Source: Bog-473 sp963804055 (GTDB lineage Bacteria; Actinomycetota; Acidimicrobiia; Acidimicrobiales; RAAP-2). From it: a DNA stretch of 64,000 nt. The position numbers were made by a program, and so were the translations under genes. Position 1 is the stretch's first letter. Every line of letters starts with the position of its first letter. The stretch lies in assembly GCA_963804055.1 (NCBI GenBank), contig CAWDOU010000001.1, positions 682,001-746,000 of the forward strand, written 5' to 3'. This document shows, one piece after another, positions 15,449 to 24,368 of the stretch. The notes under the pieces are model-generated. The model worked only from the letters and a program-made list of their open reading frames with translations, searched no databases and was not told the origin of the DNA.

Positions 15449-18153
15449 CGGAACTCCCATGTCTCGACGTTCGAAAAGCTCTGGCGGACCACCCGGCGTC
15501 CCTGGTTGTGCAGATCGTCCAAGAAGCTCGAGAGGGCAGCCCGGTTGGTCGCGCCGTTCATGAGCGAGGGGCTGGCCACAATGAACATCCGACGATTGCC
15601 CCGAGGCGGGGGCTGGGCTGACAGCGGTTCGAGGACGAGATGCGGTGCGTAGTAGCCGACCACCTGGTTCAAGTCGACGGGGTCGTAGTAGACGACGTCC
15701 CCGGGACGGGCCTCAGCCTCAACGGAGGCCAGCGCGCCGTTGAAGTCGTAGGTGCGCGGATTGGCCCCGTTGTACTGCTGGTCGATCAGGCCCGCCGCGA
15801 GGGACATCAGCACGAGGGTGGTCACACCGGCCAGGGCGAGGGTGCGGCGGGGGATGGCGGTGAGCAGTCGGGCCAACAGGACGAAGAGCACGGGGACGGT
15901 GGTCGACAGGTAGCGGATGTCGAAGAGGTCACGCTTGACCAGACCGAGGGCGAAGAGGGCGACGCCCGGCCCGAGCACCGCCAGCACGAGCAGCGTGGTC
16001 GCCCGCTGGTGTCGCCGGCCGAGCATGACCAGTGCGAACAACATCCCCAGCGGCCACAGCGCGGCCAGCAGCATCATGACCGGCGTGGGCTGGTAGCCCC
16101 AGATACCCCAGATCAGGACGGCCAGCGCGGCGTAGATGCTCAGGTGGTTCCCGCTGAGTGAGGTCGCGCTGCCGACCTGCTGCGGACCGCCGAAGCCCTT
16201 CCCGCCGGTCTGGTTCACCACGTACTGCTGGTAGGCGAAGGGGAGCAGCGGGGCCAGGCAGGCCGCGATGGCCAGGGAGGAGATGACCCACGGCACGACG
16301 AGCTGCCGTACGGGCTCGCCGCGGCGCAGCTTGGAATAGCAGGCAAAGGCGAACGCGAGCTGCTGGACGACGACCTGGAAGGCGCCGAAGTACTGCGTCC
16401 AGACCAGGGCGACGCTGGCGAGGGCGTAGAGGAGCCAGGCCAGTCGGCCGCCGCCTCGGAAGATGCGCACCTGGGCCCAGAGGGCGAGCACGCCGAAGAG
16501 CATGAGCAGTGCGTACATGCGCGCTTCCTGCGAATACCAGATCATGATCGGGGCCAACGAGCCCAGAGCGGCTGCGATCACTCCGGTCCGGCGGTCGTAG
16601 ACCTCGCGACCGAGGACGAACAACATGGGCACCACCAGCGCGCCCGCAATGATGGACGGGAGCCGCACGGCCAACTGCCCCGAACCGAAGCACCGGATGG
16701 TGACCCACAGCACCGAGAAGTAGAGAGGCGGATGCACGTCCGCGGTGCGCAGTGTCGTGATCATCTGTGCGAAGGGCAGCCGGGCCTCGTACACGCTCGT
16801 CGCCTCGTCGAGCCACAGGCCGCGGGGTATGACGAACCGTTCGGCCAGCCCGACCAGGCTGACGAAGCTCACAAGGAGCGGCACCGGTCGGGTCAGCGCG
16901 TGGACAGCCGCCCGCGCGCGCAGGCGCACCGCGGGGAGACGTGCCAACTCGGCCGCGCCGAGCGACACGCTCAAGCCGGTCACCGCCGTGACGGTCGAGT
17001 AGGCCACGGCCCGGGTCGTGTGACCGAAGGCGAGAATGAGCCCGGCCTGGATCGCCACGGTCAGGCCGACCAGGACCACGGACGACCGGCCGGTCCCGAC
17101 CGCGCAACGGTGGGCCACGAGCACGCGGGCCATCCCCAGCAGCGCCATGGCGGCCATGTAGGGGACCAGAACGCCGGCGGCCTCGCGGTAGCGGGCGCCG
17201 AACAGAGTCGTCACCAATTCGTCCGGGATGACGGCGGTGACGCCGACCGCGGCAGCGCCGATCAGCGCCGTGATGGAGAGCGCAGGCAGGAGCCCGCCTC
17301 CGTCCCCGCGCCCGGAACGGGGCAGGAGGACCAGGGGCACCGTCATGGTGGCAAAGACCGCCAACCCGCCGAGGGTCGAGAGGACGGCGAACTGACCGGC
17401 CTGCGCCGGTGGGAGCACCCGGTTGGCAATGAGGAGGTCCTGGTTCTGGACGATCACCAGCACCAGGAAGGCCAGCGCAGTCCACTGCGCCGCAGGAGAG
17501 ATGCGGCCCGGTGGCACTTCGTCGGCGACGAGAGGGGCGGCGCGGACAGAGGAGCGGTGGTGGCGCATGGAGGGGTGCCGACGGGCGATCTCGAGTGCGG
17601 CGAACCCGGCGACGGTGACCCCGAACGCGCCTCCGACCGGGCCCGTGGCTGCAGTCAGGGCGAGTCCCAGGGTCAGCCGCACCGCCGGCTCGCTGATCAG
17701 GCTCGTCACCAGCCGAGCCCGATGGTTCCATGCGTAGAGGCGGCCGCGCTCGAGCGCCAGGGTCCCGAGCACGGGCCCCGAGAGCCCGAGCACGACGACC
17801 ATTCCGACGGGAAGGCGCAGCGCAGAGGCGATGAAGGGCGAGCCCGCGATCAGCCCCAGACCGAGAACCGCGCCACCACCGAGGAGCAGCGGACGTGCCC
17901 GGGCGGTGGCGACCGGGTCGAGCGCCGCGGCCGCGCTGATGGCCGAGCCGGGCATGCTGAGAATCAGGTAGAGGGCCAGGAACGAGGCGAACTGCGCGAA
18001 CATCCCCGGCGCGATCAGTCGGGCGACGAGGAGCGAGAAGGCCATGTTGCCCAGACCGGCGACCAGTTGCCCGCTGGTCACCATCATCTGATCGCGGATG
18101 GCCTCCGTCGAGACCGGCAGTCGGGCCCGGGGGCGGTCGGCCAGGACCGTCAT
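15445..18153 (-). CDS. Fusion of a polysaccharide flippase-like domain and a GT39-type glycosyltransferase
   Basis: 902 residues, about twice either family alone. The first ~430 residues contain roughly a dozen hydrophobic helices starting at GQLVAGLGNMAFSLLVARL, like Wzx/MOP-type flippases. The second half starts with a helix and GLWLDEATSVYEARLPFAQM, then DVHPPLYFSVLW and SQEARMYALLMLF, as in the ArnT/GT39 (GT-C) family, where the acidic pair lies in the first outer loop. One chain could thus move a polyprenyl-linked unit and add a sugar on the outer face. Both ends overlap neighbours by ATGA. No break lies between the halves, so the fusion looks genuine. Confidence 0.82.
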   Translation of the reverse strand: MTVLADRPRARLPVSTEAIRDQMMVTSGQLVAGLGNMAFSLLVARLIAPGMFAQFASFLALYLILSMPGSAISAAAALDPVATARARPLLLGGGAVLGLGLIAGSPFIASALRLPVGMVVVLGLSGPVLGTLALERGRLYAWNHRARLVTSLISEPAVRLTLGLALTAATGPVGGAFGVTVAGFAALEIARRHPSMRHHRSSVRAAPLVADEVPPGRISPAAQWTALAFLVLVIVQNQDLLIANRVLPPAQAGQFAVLSTLGGLAVFATMTVPLVLLPRSGRGDGGGLLPALSITALIGAAAVGVTAVIPDELVTTLFGARYREAAGVLVPYMAAMALLGMARVLVAHRCAVGTGRSSVVLVGLTVAIQAGLILAFGHTTRAVAYSTVTAVTGLSVSLGAAELARLPAVRLRARAAVHALTRPVPLLVSFVSLVGLAERFVIPRGLWLDEATSVYEARLPFAQMITTLRTADVHPPLYFSVLWVTIRCFGSGQLAVRLPSIIAGALVVPMLFVLGREVYDRRTGVIAAALGSLAPIMIWYSQEARMYALLMLFGVLALWAQVRIFRGGGRLAWLLYALASVALVWTQYFGAFQVVVQQLAFAFACYSKLRRGEPVRQLVVPWVISSLAIAACLAPLLPFAYQQYVVNQTGGKGFGGPQQVGSATSLSGNHLSIYAALAVLIWGIWGYQPTPVMMLLAALWPLGMLFALVMLGRRHQRATTLLVLAVLGPGVALFALGLVKRDLFDIRYLSTTVPVLFVLLARLLTAIPRRTLALAGVTTLVLMSLAAGLIDQQYNGANPRTYDFNGALASVEAEARPGDVVYYDPVDLNQVVGYYAPHLVLEPLSAQPPPRGNRRMFIVASPSLMNGATNRAALSSFLDDLHNQGRRVVRQSFSNVETWEFR

Positions 18154-19280
18154 CGTGGCGGTGCCGGCGTCAGGGGCAGCGCACCGAGCGAATCGGCCTC
18201 TTCGGAACGACCGCCGGAGAGCAGGACGCGGAGGAGCCGGAACCCCTCGTCCGCCAGGTCGACCTGTTCCTTCACCACGGCCGGCCCCGGGGCTGGTGAC
18301 GCCAATTGCAGAAGGACCAGCTTCGCCAAGGCAGCGGGCTCGAAGTCGACCGCGGCGACGCGCTGTTCGAGGCGTCGGGCGATCGCCCCCAACTTGGCCT
18401 CATGGGCCACGGCCACCGTCGGCACGCCGGCTGCCGCAGCCGCGATCAGGGCGTGGAAGCGGAAGGAGAGGACCGTTGCCATGTCCGTCATCACGCGCAC
18501 CGCGTCGTCCAGCGAGGACGGCGTCGGCAGGACCACGATGCCGTGGCCGAAACGGTGCACCAGTGCGCGCACGATGCGCTCGTCGTCGATGGGCGTCGCG
18601 GGCGTCCGGCGCTGCCACACCTGCACGTGCACGCGGAGGCCGGCATCGATCAGGTGCTGCACCGTGTCCGCCATCCGTCGCACCATGCCGGGCCATCCAT
18701 CGGCGGAGACGGCGTAGGTGGACGGCACGACCAGCACCGAGCGGTCCGGGGAAGGCCGGGCCTCGGGTGGGCGCAGGAGGGTCCAGGCGGGATCCGCGCC
18801 GACGCGGAACGGGCCGGGTACGCCCGCCCTGAGCAACGCGTCGGTCGACTCCTCGTCCCGCAGCACCAACAGGTCGGACTGGCGGACGATGAAGCGGGCG
18901 AGGGTGCGGGACGTCCAATCGGGCAGATCTGATGCGCCGACCCCCACCAGGGCGAGGGGACGGCCCCGGAGCGTCGACAGGGCGCCGAGGGCGGCCACGT
19001 TGGTCAAGAGACCGCGTGGCCGCCGACCCGCCGCCGGATGCATCGTCTTGAAGATGCTGCCGCCGCCGATCACGATTGCGTCGGCCTTGGCCGCGGCCCG
19101 GCCCACCGCGTCGGGTCGACTGGTCCGCACGGGCTCGCAGCCGAGGGCGGCGGCCTCCGCCGGGTCGTGGGTGGTCACGGTCAGCTGCCAATCAGGCAGT
19201 GCGCCGACAAAGGCGCGCAGCAGCGCGTCATCCCCCAGGTTTCCCTGGCCGAACGCGCCGGCCAAGAGAGCGGTGGGCAT
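18150..19280 (-). CDS. Polysaccharide pyruvyl transferase family protein
   Basis: 376 residues. The start MPTALLAGAFGQGNLGDDALL is characteristic of the PS_pyruv_trans/CsaB family. Further on are AIVIGGGSIFK, SFRFHALIAAAAAGVPTVAVAHEAK and a C-terminal helix. Such enzymes add ketal-linked pyruvate from PEP to exopolysaccharide sugars or cell-wall polymers. The gene overlaps the upstream GT4 by 53 bp, yet the canonical N-terminus supports this ATG. Its stop overlaps the flippase-GT39 start. Confidence 0.85.
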   Translation of the reverse strand: MPTALLAGAFGQGNLGDDALLRAFVGALPDWQLTVTTHDPAEAAALGCEPVRTSRPDAVGRAAAKADAIVIGGGSIFKTMHPAAGRRPRGLLTNVAALGALSTLRGRPLALVGVGASDLPDWTSRTLARFIVRQSDLLVLRDEESTDALLRAGVPGPFRVGADPAWTLLRPPEARPSPDRSVLVVPSTYAVSADGWPGMVRRMADTVQHLIDAGLRVHVQVWQRRTPATPIDDERIVRALVHRFGHGIVVLPTPSSLDDAVRVMTDMATVLSFRFHALIAAAAAGVPTVAVAHEAKLGAIARRLEQRVAAVDFEPAALAKLVLLQLASPAPGPAVVKEQVDLADEGFRLLRVLLSGGRSEEADSLGALPLTPAPPR

Positions 19281-20442
19281 GGGTCACCTCCTCGTACAAG
19301 GCAATGTGGCGGCGGGCAACGGAGTCCCAGCGACGGCCGACCGTCAGGGCGCGGGTCGCCCGCGCCAGCTCTTCTCGTCGTGCCGGTCGGCGGGCGAGCT
19401 CTTTCAGATGTCCGGCCAGTGCGGCCGGCTCCAATGCCGTCCGCATGGTCGGCGGGGACCCCACGCAGCTGCCCAGCGCCTCCGAGCACAGAACGGGCGT
19501 GCCGAACCCCAGTGCCAACGCGAGTGGACCGCTGGTGGCGAAGGGGGTCGGATACGGCAGCAGGAGGAGGTCGGCCGCCTCGAAGAGCGCATGCACCTCG
19601 GCGTCCGGGACGTATCCGGTGAAGCGCGCCACCGCTCCGTACCGGCGCCGCAGATCCTCTGCGTAACCGTCGGACCGGGCGAGCCGCGGGTGGCTGCCCC
19701 CCGCCACGACCAGCTCCACCTCGGGAGCCAGCGCAGCGGCCTGCAGGGCGGTCTCCAATCCCTTGTAGGGCGCCAGGAAACCGAAGCACAGCACACTGAG
19801 GCGGTCGGCGCGCAGGCCCAGCTCCTCCTTGACCCGACGCGTCCTCTCCGAGGACCGGTGGCCGGCGACGTCGATCCCATGGGGCACCACCACCGCGCCC
19901 GGCACGACCCGGGCGAAGGGTTCCTCGTGGACGACGGTGGCCGAGGCGAGCGCCGGCACCGAGTGCTGCACGGCGGAGAGGCCCATGCGCGCGACGGCTG
20001 GTGGCACGCGGACGCGGTGCATGGCCGTGAAGGAGTGATCGACCGTCGCCGGGTCGACCACCTGGTGCAGCGTGACGACCGACCGGGACCGACGGCGGAG
20101 GCCGGCCAGCGCCGGCGCGAGGCCGGGGATGGACGTGGGCCCGCCATAGAGGAAGGTCTCGAATTGCACGTGGACGACCGGAGCGCCGCAGCGACGCGCC
20201 GCCAGAGCCGCCATGGGGAGGGCGGTCGCCCCACGGCGGAAGCAGCGCTGCACCGTCACACCGCCGAGGCTCGTGAGTGCCGGCTCACCCTCGGCGGCGG
20301 GGGCGAGCACGTGCACCCGCATGCCTTCGTCGCAGAGCGCCGAAGCCAATCGCCTGGTGTACCCGGCGACGCCGCTCGGCATGGGGGACGGCGTGGTCAC
20401 GCTCGGATACGGCGACACCAGGGCCACGTCGACGCTGCTCAT
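19228..20442 (-). CDS. GT4 family glycosyltransferase
   Basis: 404 residues, GT-B fold. The N-terminal domain begins VALVSPYPS with SGVAGYTRRLASAL; the C-terminal domain has VVPHGIDV, LCFGFLAPYKGLETAL and FATSGPLALALGFGTPVL near the nucleotide-sugar site. It should transfer a sugar from an NDP-donor to a lipid-linked acceptor at the inner membrane face. The ATG at 20442 overlaps the stop of the upstream GT2 by 4 bp. The 3' end runs 53 bp into the pyruvyltransferase gene, an unusually long overlap. Confidence 0.86.
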   Translation of the reverse strand: MSSVDVALVSPYPSVTTPSPMPSGVAGYTRRLASALCDEGMRVHVLAPAAEGEPALTSLGGVTVQRCFRRGATALPMAALAARRCGAPVVHVQFETFLYGGPTSIPGLAPALAGLRRRSRSVVTLHQVVDPATVDHSFTAMHRVRVPPAVARMGLSAVQHSVPALASATVVHEEPFARVVPGAVVVPHGIDVAGHRSSERTRRVKEELGLRADRLSVLCFGFLAPYKGLETALQAAALAPEVELVVAGGSHPRLARSDGYAEDLRRRYGAVARFTGYVPDAEVHALFEAADLLLLPYPTPFATSGPLALALGFGTPVLCSEALGSCVGSPPTMRTALEPAALAGHLKELARRPARREELARATRALTVGRRWDSVARRHIALYEEVTHAHRSLGRRVRPGKPGG

Positions 20443-21182
20443 GCTGCGGACCGGACGGGGTGCTCGGGTTCCGGCGGGGCCACCGGCAGCGCGCGATGGT
20501 GCAACCAGAGGCGCAGCGATGAGACGGCCATGCGCCGGCCGTCGGCCCCGGCCCGCACGTGGGAGCCTTCCTGGTCCAGCCAGACCGTCGGCACCTCGAT
20601 GATGCGGAAGCCCAGTCGCCCGGCGGTGAGCAGCAGGTCGACGTCGAAGAGGAAGTCGCGCGACGAGAGCAGGGGCAGCACGCCCTCGATGACGTGGCGG
20701 CGCACGACCTTGGCCCCACACTGGGTATCCGAGAACGGCAGGCCGAAGATGCGTCGGGTCAGGCGCGCGAATGTCCAGCTCGCGATGCGCCGGCTGAGCG
20801 GCCGATGGGCCGGCAGGACCGAGGCCGGGTGGGCGCGGCTGGCGATGGCCCCGTCGACCTGCTCGGGCATGTCGGCCAGTCGAAGGAACTCAGCGGGCGG
20901 GGTGGCGCAGTCGGCGTCGACGAAGCCGACCACGTCAGCGTCGCAGTGCCGGAACGTCTCCATGATCACCCCGCCCTTGCCCAGCTTGGGGAACTCGTGC
21001 AGCTCTACACGGGCATCCACCTCGGCGTGGGTTCGCACCACCTCGGCCGTGCGGTCGGTGCACGAGTCGAGCGCGACCAGGAAGCGGGCCCCGGGGTCGG
21101 GCACGGACGAGCGGTAGGCGCGCAAGGTCCGGTCGATGCGAGCTTCTTCGTTGAAAGCAGGGATCACAATGTCGATGCGCAT
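20439..21182 (-). CDS. GT2 family glycosyltransferase, dolichyl/polyprenyl-phosphate glucose synthase-like
   Basis: 247 residues, first gene of the exopolysaccharide operon. It opens MRIDIVIPAFNEEARIDRTL, with LGKGGVIMETF near 72, the metal-binding DADCAT near 93, and FSDTQCGAKVVRR near 155. This layout resembles Alg5/DPG synthase enzymes that load a single sugar on polyprenyl phosphate. Such an enzyme would supply the donor for a GT-C enzyme like the fused GT39 domain four genes downstream. The ATG at 21182 has GAAGAGGTGG upstream. Confidence 0.87.
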   Translation of the reverse strand: MRIDIVIPAFNEEARIDRTLRAYRSSVPDPGARFLVALDSCTDRTAEVVRTHAEVDARVELHEFPKLGKGGVIMETFRHCDADVVGFVDADCATPPAEFLRLADMPEQVDGAIASRAHPASVLPAHRPLSRRIASWTFARLTRRIFGLPFSDTQCGAKVVRRHVIEGVLPLLSSRDFLFDVDLLLTAGRLGFRIIEVPTVWLDQEGSHVRAGADGRRMAVSSLRLWLHHRALPVAPPEPEHPVRSAA

Positions 21183-21889
21183 AGTGCGGGGCCACCTCTT
21201 CCATGTATCGCGGGACGTATCGGGATTCGGGCATCTGTGTGTGGCCGCTGCGTATGCAGTGACCACGTGGAGCCAACGTCAGAACGCCGGAACGTGCCCG
21301 GTCGCTTCTGCCCCCCGGCGGTAAATGGACCCCTGCATCACGGGGTTTGGTTGCGGTGTCCCGGTCTGTCGCCATGGACCCTCGACCGGCACGCGGAATG
21401 AGCTCTCCGAGTGTTCACACGCGGTTGTCGGCGTCATCCTGGTTGTGTCACTGGCGTCTGACGAATGTTCCGCGGTGCATTTGGACACCGAGCGAACGTA
21501 CCCACATGGGGGACGCGTCAATCGGCAACGGCGATCGCCATCCACCGCCGTGTACGCACGCGACGGCATTTCAAGTGTGTGAATGTTGACGGCGCTACGT
21601 CTGCTTTGCGCGCGTGGAGCGCTGCACAAACGCCCGAACGCATGTGTCGCACGTGTCGGCACGTGTCGGCACTGGTCCAATGCGCGGGGAGTTCGTGACG
21701 GCTCGGCGACGACCGGGACAGCGTCCTCCGGCGGGTCCGAACGGTCGCCCCCTGCTGGCAGGCCGGAAGCCGAGGTGGCAGCCCCGTTCCGGTCGATCCG
21801 TCAGCTGCCCCCGGTGAGGCCACGTGTCATCTAGCCTCTAGTCCGCCTCTCAGGCGCGGACGTTCCAACGGATGTGACGTGGAGGTCCC
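21183..21889. other. Gene-free region between the exopolysaccharide operon and tRNA-Arg
   Basis: About 700 bp without a convincing reading frame. It should contain the operon promoter (minus) and the tRNA promoter (plus), but no clear -35/-10 pair is seen. The one distinct pattern is the set of 10-bp repeats at 21641-21670. Confidence 0.45.
21641..21670. repeat. Three tandem 10-bp iterons
   Basis: CATGTGTCGC is followed by ACGTGTCGGC twice, without spacers. A 10-bp period puts each unit on the same DNA face, as in cooperative regulator sites. The site is about 460 bp upstream of the exopolysaccharide operon start. Confidence 0.45.
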
Positions 21890-21961
21890 GCCCCCGTAGC
21901 TCAGGGGATAGAGCATCGGTTTCCTAAACCGTGTGCGAAGGTTCGAATCCTTCCGGGGGCG
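21890..21961 (+). tRNA. tRNA-Arg (anticodon CCU)
   Basis: 72 nt. Acceptor stem GCCCCCG/CGGGGGC, D-arm GCTC...GAGC, anticodon loop TTCCTAA giving anticodon CCU (reads AGG), T-loop GTTCGAATC. CCA is not encoded. The first anticodon-stem pair is T-T. Positions 21929-21962 are copied 759 bp downstream, marking this as a probable integration site. Confidence 0.95.
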
Positions 21962-22721
21962 CTTTGTGGGCTTAGGCCATCACCTTCACTGTGCTGGCCC
22001 GGTACCGACTTCAGCTCACTTCTTCTTCTTGTTCTTGGAGTGCTTGGGAGCCTTGAAGGTGACCTGGACCGCCGTCCCATCCGCGGTGGTATTGCCCACG
22101 CCGATCACGCAGGTCAGATGGCCCGTTGTGCCGCAGACGCCGTCGCCGACGGCACCGGTCACCAACTTGATCTTGGTGGAGAACGTTCCAGCTTGCGTCA
22201 CGGTCACGGGCTGGACTGCGCCGATGTTGCAGTGTCCGGTATCGGCGGAGGTCAGCGCCCCCGTCACAGCCGAGGTGCACTCAGCCATGAAGTAGGTGTT
22301 GACCGCACCGCCGGTGGCGTAGGGGAAGCCCGATCCGGTCACTGTGACCGTCTCGCCCTTGACCAGCCCGGTATCGGGTGTGACCTTGATCGAATAGCCG
22401 GGGTTGGCTCCCGCGGGAAGCGCAAGCGCCGAGAGGGACAGGGCGACCGCACCGCCAAGGAGGGTTGAGGCAATCCGTCGTCGTCGCATCACGTTGACCT
22501 CCAGCAGGGCGTGGTTGCCGAATTCATTACACTCTACTCAGCCGGATCATTCGCCGCCCGGACGGAGTCAGCAGGGGCGTGAGGGTGTCGCGTCTGGGCA
22601 CGTGAGACCGGCCAGGCCCTCATCGATGTCAGCCGCAGGTTTCGGGACCAACTGATCTGGCTGGAGGGACTCCCACGGATTCCCCACCCGTGTGCGAAGG
22701 TTCGGATCCTTCCGGGGGCGC
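21929..22721 (+). mobile_element. Putative integration scar bounded by tRNA 3'-end repeats
   Basis: The tRNA 3' end (21929-21962) recurs at 22688-22721, 34 bp with a single mismatch (A to G in the T-loop). This is the classic attL/attR footprint of a tyrosine integrase acting at a tRNA 3' end. No integrase or excisionase lies between; only one secreted-protein gene does. It may be a deleted element, a small satellite or a scar of a larger island. Confidence 0.6.
22016..22492 (-). CDS. Secreted neocarzinostatin-family-like protein with Lys-rich tail
   Basis: 158 residues. Signal peptide: MMRRRRIASTLLGGAVAL followed by a hydrophobic run to about residue 29 (ALPAGA). The mature part has VTPDTGLVKGETVTVTGSGF, four Cys residues and alternating beta segments, resembling the Ig-like neocarzinostatin fold. 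The tail ends KHSKNKKKK. Family members bind enediynes or have unknown roles; no enediyne genes are nearby, so function is open. GGAGGT lies just upstream of the ATG. It is the only gene between the two tRNA-derived repeats. Confidence 0.72.
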   Translation of the reverse strand: MMRRRRIASTLLGGAVALSLSALALPAGANPGYSIKVTPDTGLVKGETVTVTGSGFPYATGGAVNTYFMAECTSAVTGALTSADTGHCNIGAVQPVTVTQAGTFSTKIKLVTGAVGDGVCGTTGHLTCVIGVGNTTADGTAVQVTFKAPKHSKNKKKK

Positions 22722-22762
22722 GCAGAATCCCAGGTCAATGCACCGCGGTCAGCAGAGGATGC
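22493..22762. other. Intergenic stretch with the partial tRNA copy
   Basis: No gene is seen. A TAGAGT hexamer on the minus strand near 22535 could serve the neocarzinostatin-like gene. 22688-22721 is the tRNA 3' fragment; it lacks the 5' acceptor, D-arm and anticodon, so it is not a second tRNA. Confidence 0.5.
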
Positions 22763-24142
22763 TCACTTCTGGCTCACGTGCTCCACGAGCCACGCGTAGT
22801 CGATGAGATGACGGTCGCTGAGGAAGTGATCGCGGACATGCCTGCGGCCTTGCCGCCCCAGCGCCGCTCGCTGCTCTGGTCTTTCAAGGAGCGATCGCAC
22901 AACGCGGCCGAACAGATCGAGGTCGTACGGGTCGTCGAGGAGCACGCCGGCATCCGGCGGAACCTGGTCGATGATTCCTCCGACGGCAGACGCCACAACA
23001 GGTCGGGACTTCCACATCGCCTCGGAGACGGTGAGCCCGAAGCCCTCCTGCAGACTCTTCTGCACGACGATGCTGGCGTGGCGCTGCGTCGCATTGACCA
23101 TGAGCGCATTTGTGACGACATCGTCCATGGGGAGTGCCACCAGGCGCACGTCTCGACGGGCTCGCTCCGGAAGCGCCTCCCAGCCGGCCAGACACTCGGC
23201 AAGGACTCGGGACCCTTCAGGGTCGTCGACCACGCCCTCGACGGACGGACCTACTAGGGCGAGCCTGGCGTCACTGTGTCCGACGACGTGCTCGGCGAAG
23301 CCGTGTAAGACGCCCATCATGTCCTTGAGATGGTCCCAGCGGGACACCTGGACCACAACGCGGCCCCCGATGGGGAAGGGTCCGGCGCCCCCCAGGACCG
23401 CGCCCGCTGAGACGGGACTCTGCCCTGCGATCAGGCCGATTCGAACCAGGAGATCAGTGACTCTTTCCGGGGCGAGCGAGTGGTTCTTGGGCGAGAGCGG
23501 ATCGATGGAGGGCTGAATGATCCAGACGTCAGCTGATGACAGCTCGGGCGGTACGAACGCGGCGCGTGAGAAGACGATGGCCTGGCACTCGGCCAGGTGC
23601 GGCAACAAGAAGCTCCAGGCTTCCCGGGTGTGTGCATTGGGGAGGTCGGCACCGACGTGGCAGCGCCACACCACGCGCGCACCCTGACGCGCCAGATGGC
23701 CAGTGAGACCTGCGGTTTGGGGATCGTGGAGGATCACGATGTCGCCCGGCGGGATCTCCCGCCCCAGGGCAGCCGCATTCGACTCAAGGATCGAGCCGTA
23801 GTGGGCATCCTCGTCTCGACCGAGCTCCCCGGCATCCCCGGCAGCTCCATGAAGGCGGTTGTGCAGTCGTTTGGTGATGGCAAAGAACTGGGTGTCGGCA
23901 TCGATGACGAGCCAACGGGTGTCGATTCCGGCGTCGTTGGCGTAGCCCACGAGAAGGTGCAACATCTCTGCCACGCCCCCGCCGACGGCCGTCGAGCTGA
24001 TGTGCCAGAGCCGTCGACCGGCCAGGGCGCGACGGGCGCCCTCGGCGGCTTCTTGGAGTCGAGCCGAGCGTGTGGCGCCCAGCAGCCGCATGAGGCGTTT
24101 CAGCGAACGGCGCCGCACGGCGATCTGTCGGGGCTCCGCCAC
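22763..24142 (-). CDS. GT4 glycosyltransferase, trehalose synthase (TreT)-like
   Basis: 459 residues. Segments match the TreT family, which joins NDP-glucose and glucose into trehalose: LWHISSTAVGGGVAEML near 45, WRCHVG near 165, VSRWDHLKDM near 270, and QKSLQEGFGLTVSEAMWKS near 375 with the GT4 Glu pair. The GTG start at 24142 follows from MAEPRQ being the first plausible N-terminus. It may make a compatible solute or a related disaccharide. It lies alone beside the integration scar and divergent from the broken hydrolase gene. Confidence 0.78.
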   Translation of the reverse strand: MAEPRQIAVRRRSLKRLMRLLGATRSARLQEAAEGARRALAGRRLWHISSTAVGGGVAEMLHLLVGYANDAGIDTRWLVIDADTQFFAITKRLHNRLHGAAGDAGELGRDEDAHYGSILESNAAALGREIPPGDIVILHDPQTAGLTGHLARQGARVVWRCHVGADLPNAHTREAWSFLLPHLAECQAIVFSRAAFVPPELSSADVWIIQPSIDPLSPKNHSLAPERVTDLLVRIGLIAGQSPVSAGAVLGGAGPFPIGGRVVVQVSRWDHLKDMMGVLHGFAEHVVGHSDARLALVGPSVEGVVDDPEGSRVLAECLAGWEALPERARRDVRLVALPMDDVVTNALMVNATQRHASIVVQKSLQEGFGLTVSEAMWKSRPVVASAVGGIIDQVPPDAGVLLDDPYDLDLFGRVVRSLLERPEQRAALGRQGRRHVRDHFLSDRHLIDYAWLVEHVSQK

Positions 24143-24368
24143 GCAACACAGTACGTTCGTTCGGCAACAGGAGTGGTGATTTGGGATCCCTTGGAATCAA
24201 ACGCCCACTAGTGGTCAGACTCGTGGCCTCTTCTCGGGATCGTGAAGATCTCTGAGCCCGGTTGATGCCCTGCTCGTGAGCGGCATGGCGGTTGATCGGC
24301 GGACATTTGGTGGTTATGGTTTCCCGGTCCACAGGTGACGCTCGGGTTTGGCGACCGGGAGGTGCGGG

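Noticed and set aside
22688..22721. Second tRNA gene
   Set aside because: Only the 3' half of tRNA-Arg is present, without the 5' acceptor, D-arm or anticodon loop, so it is a duplicated fragment.
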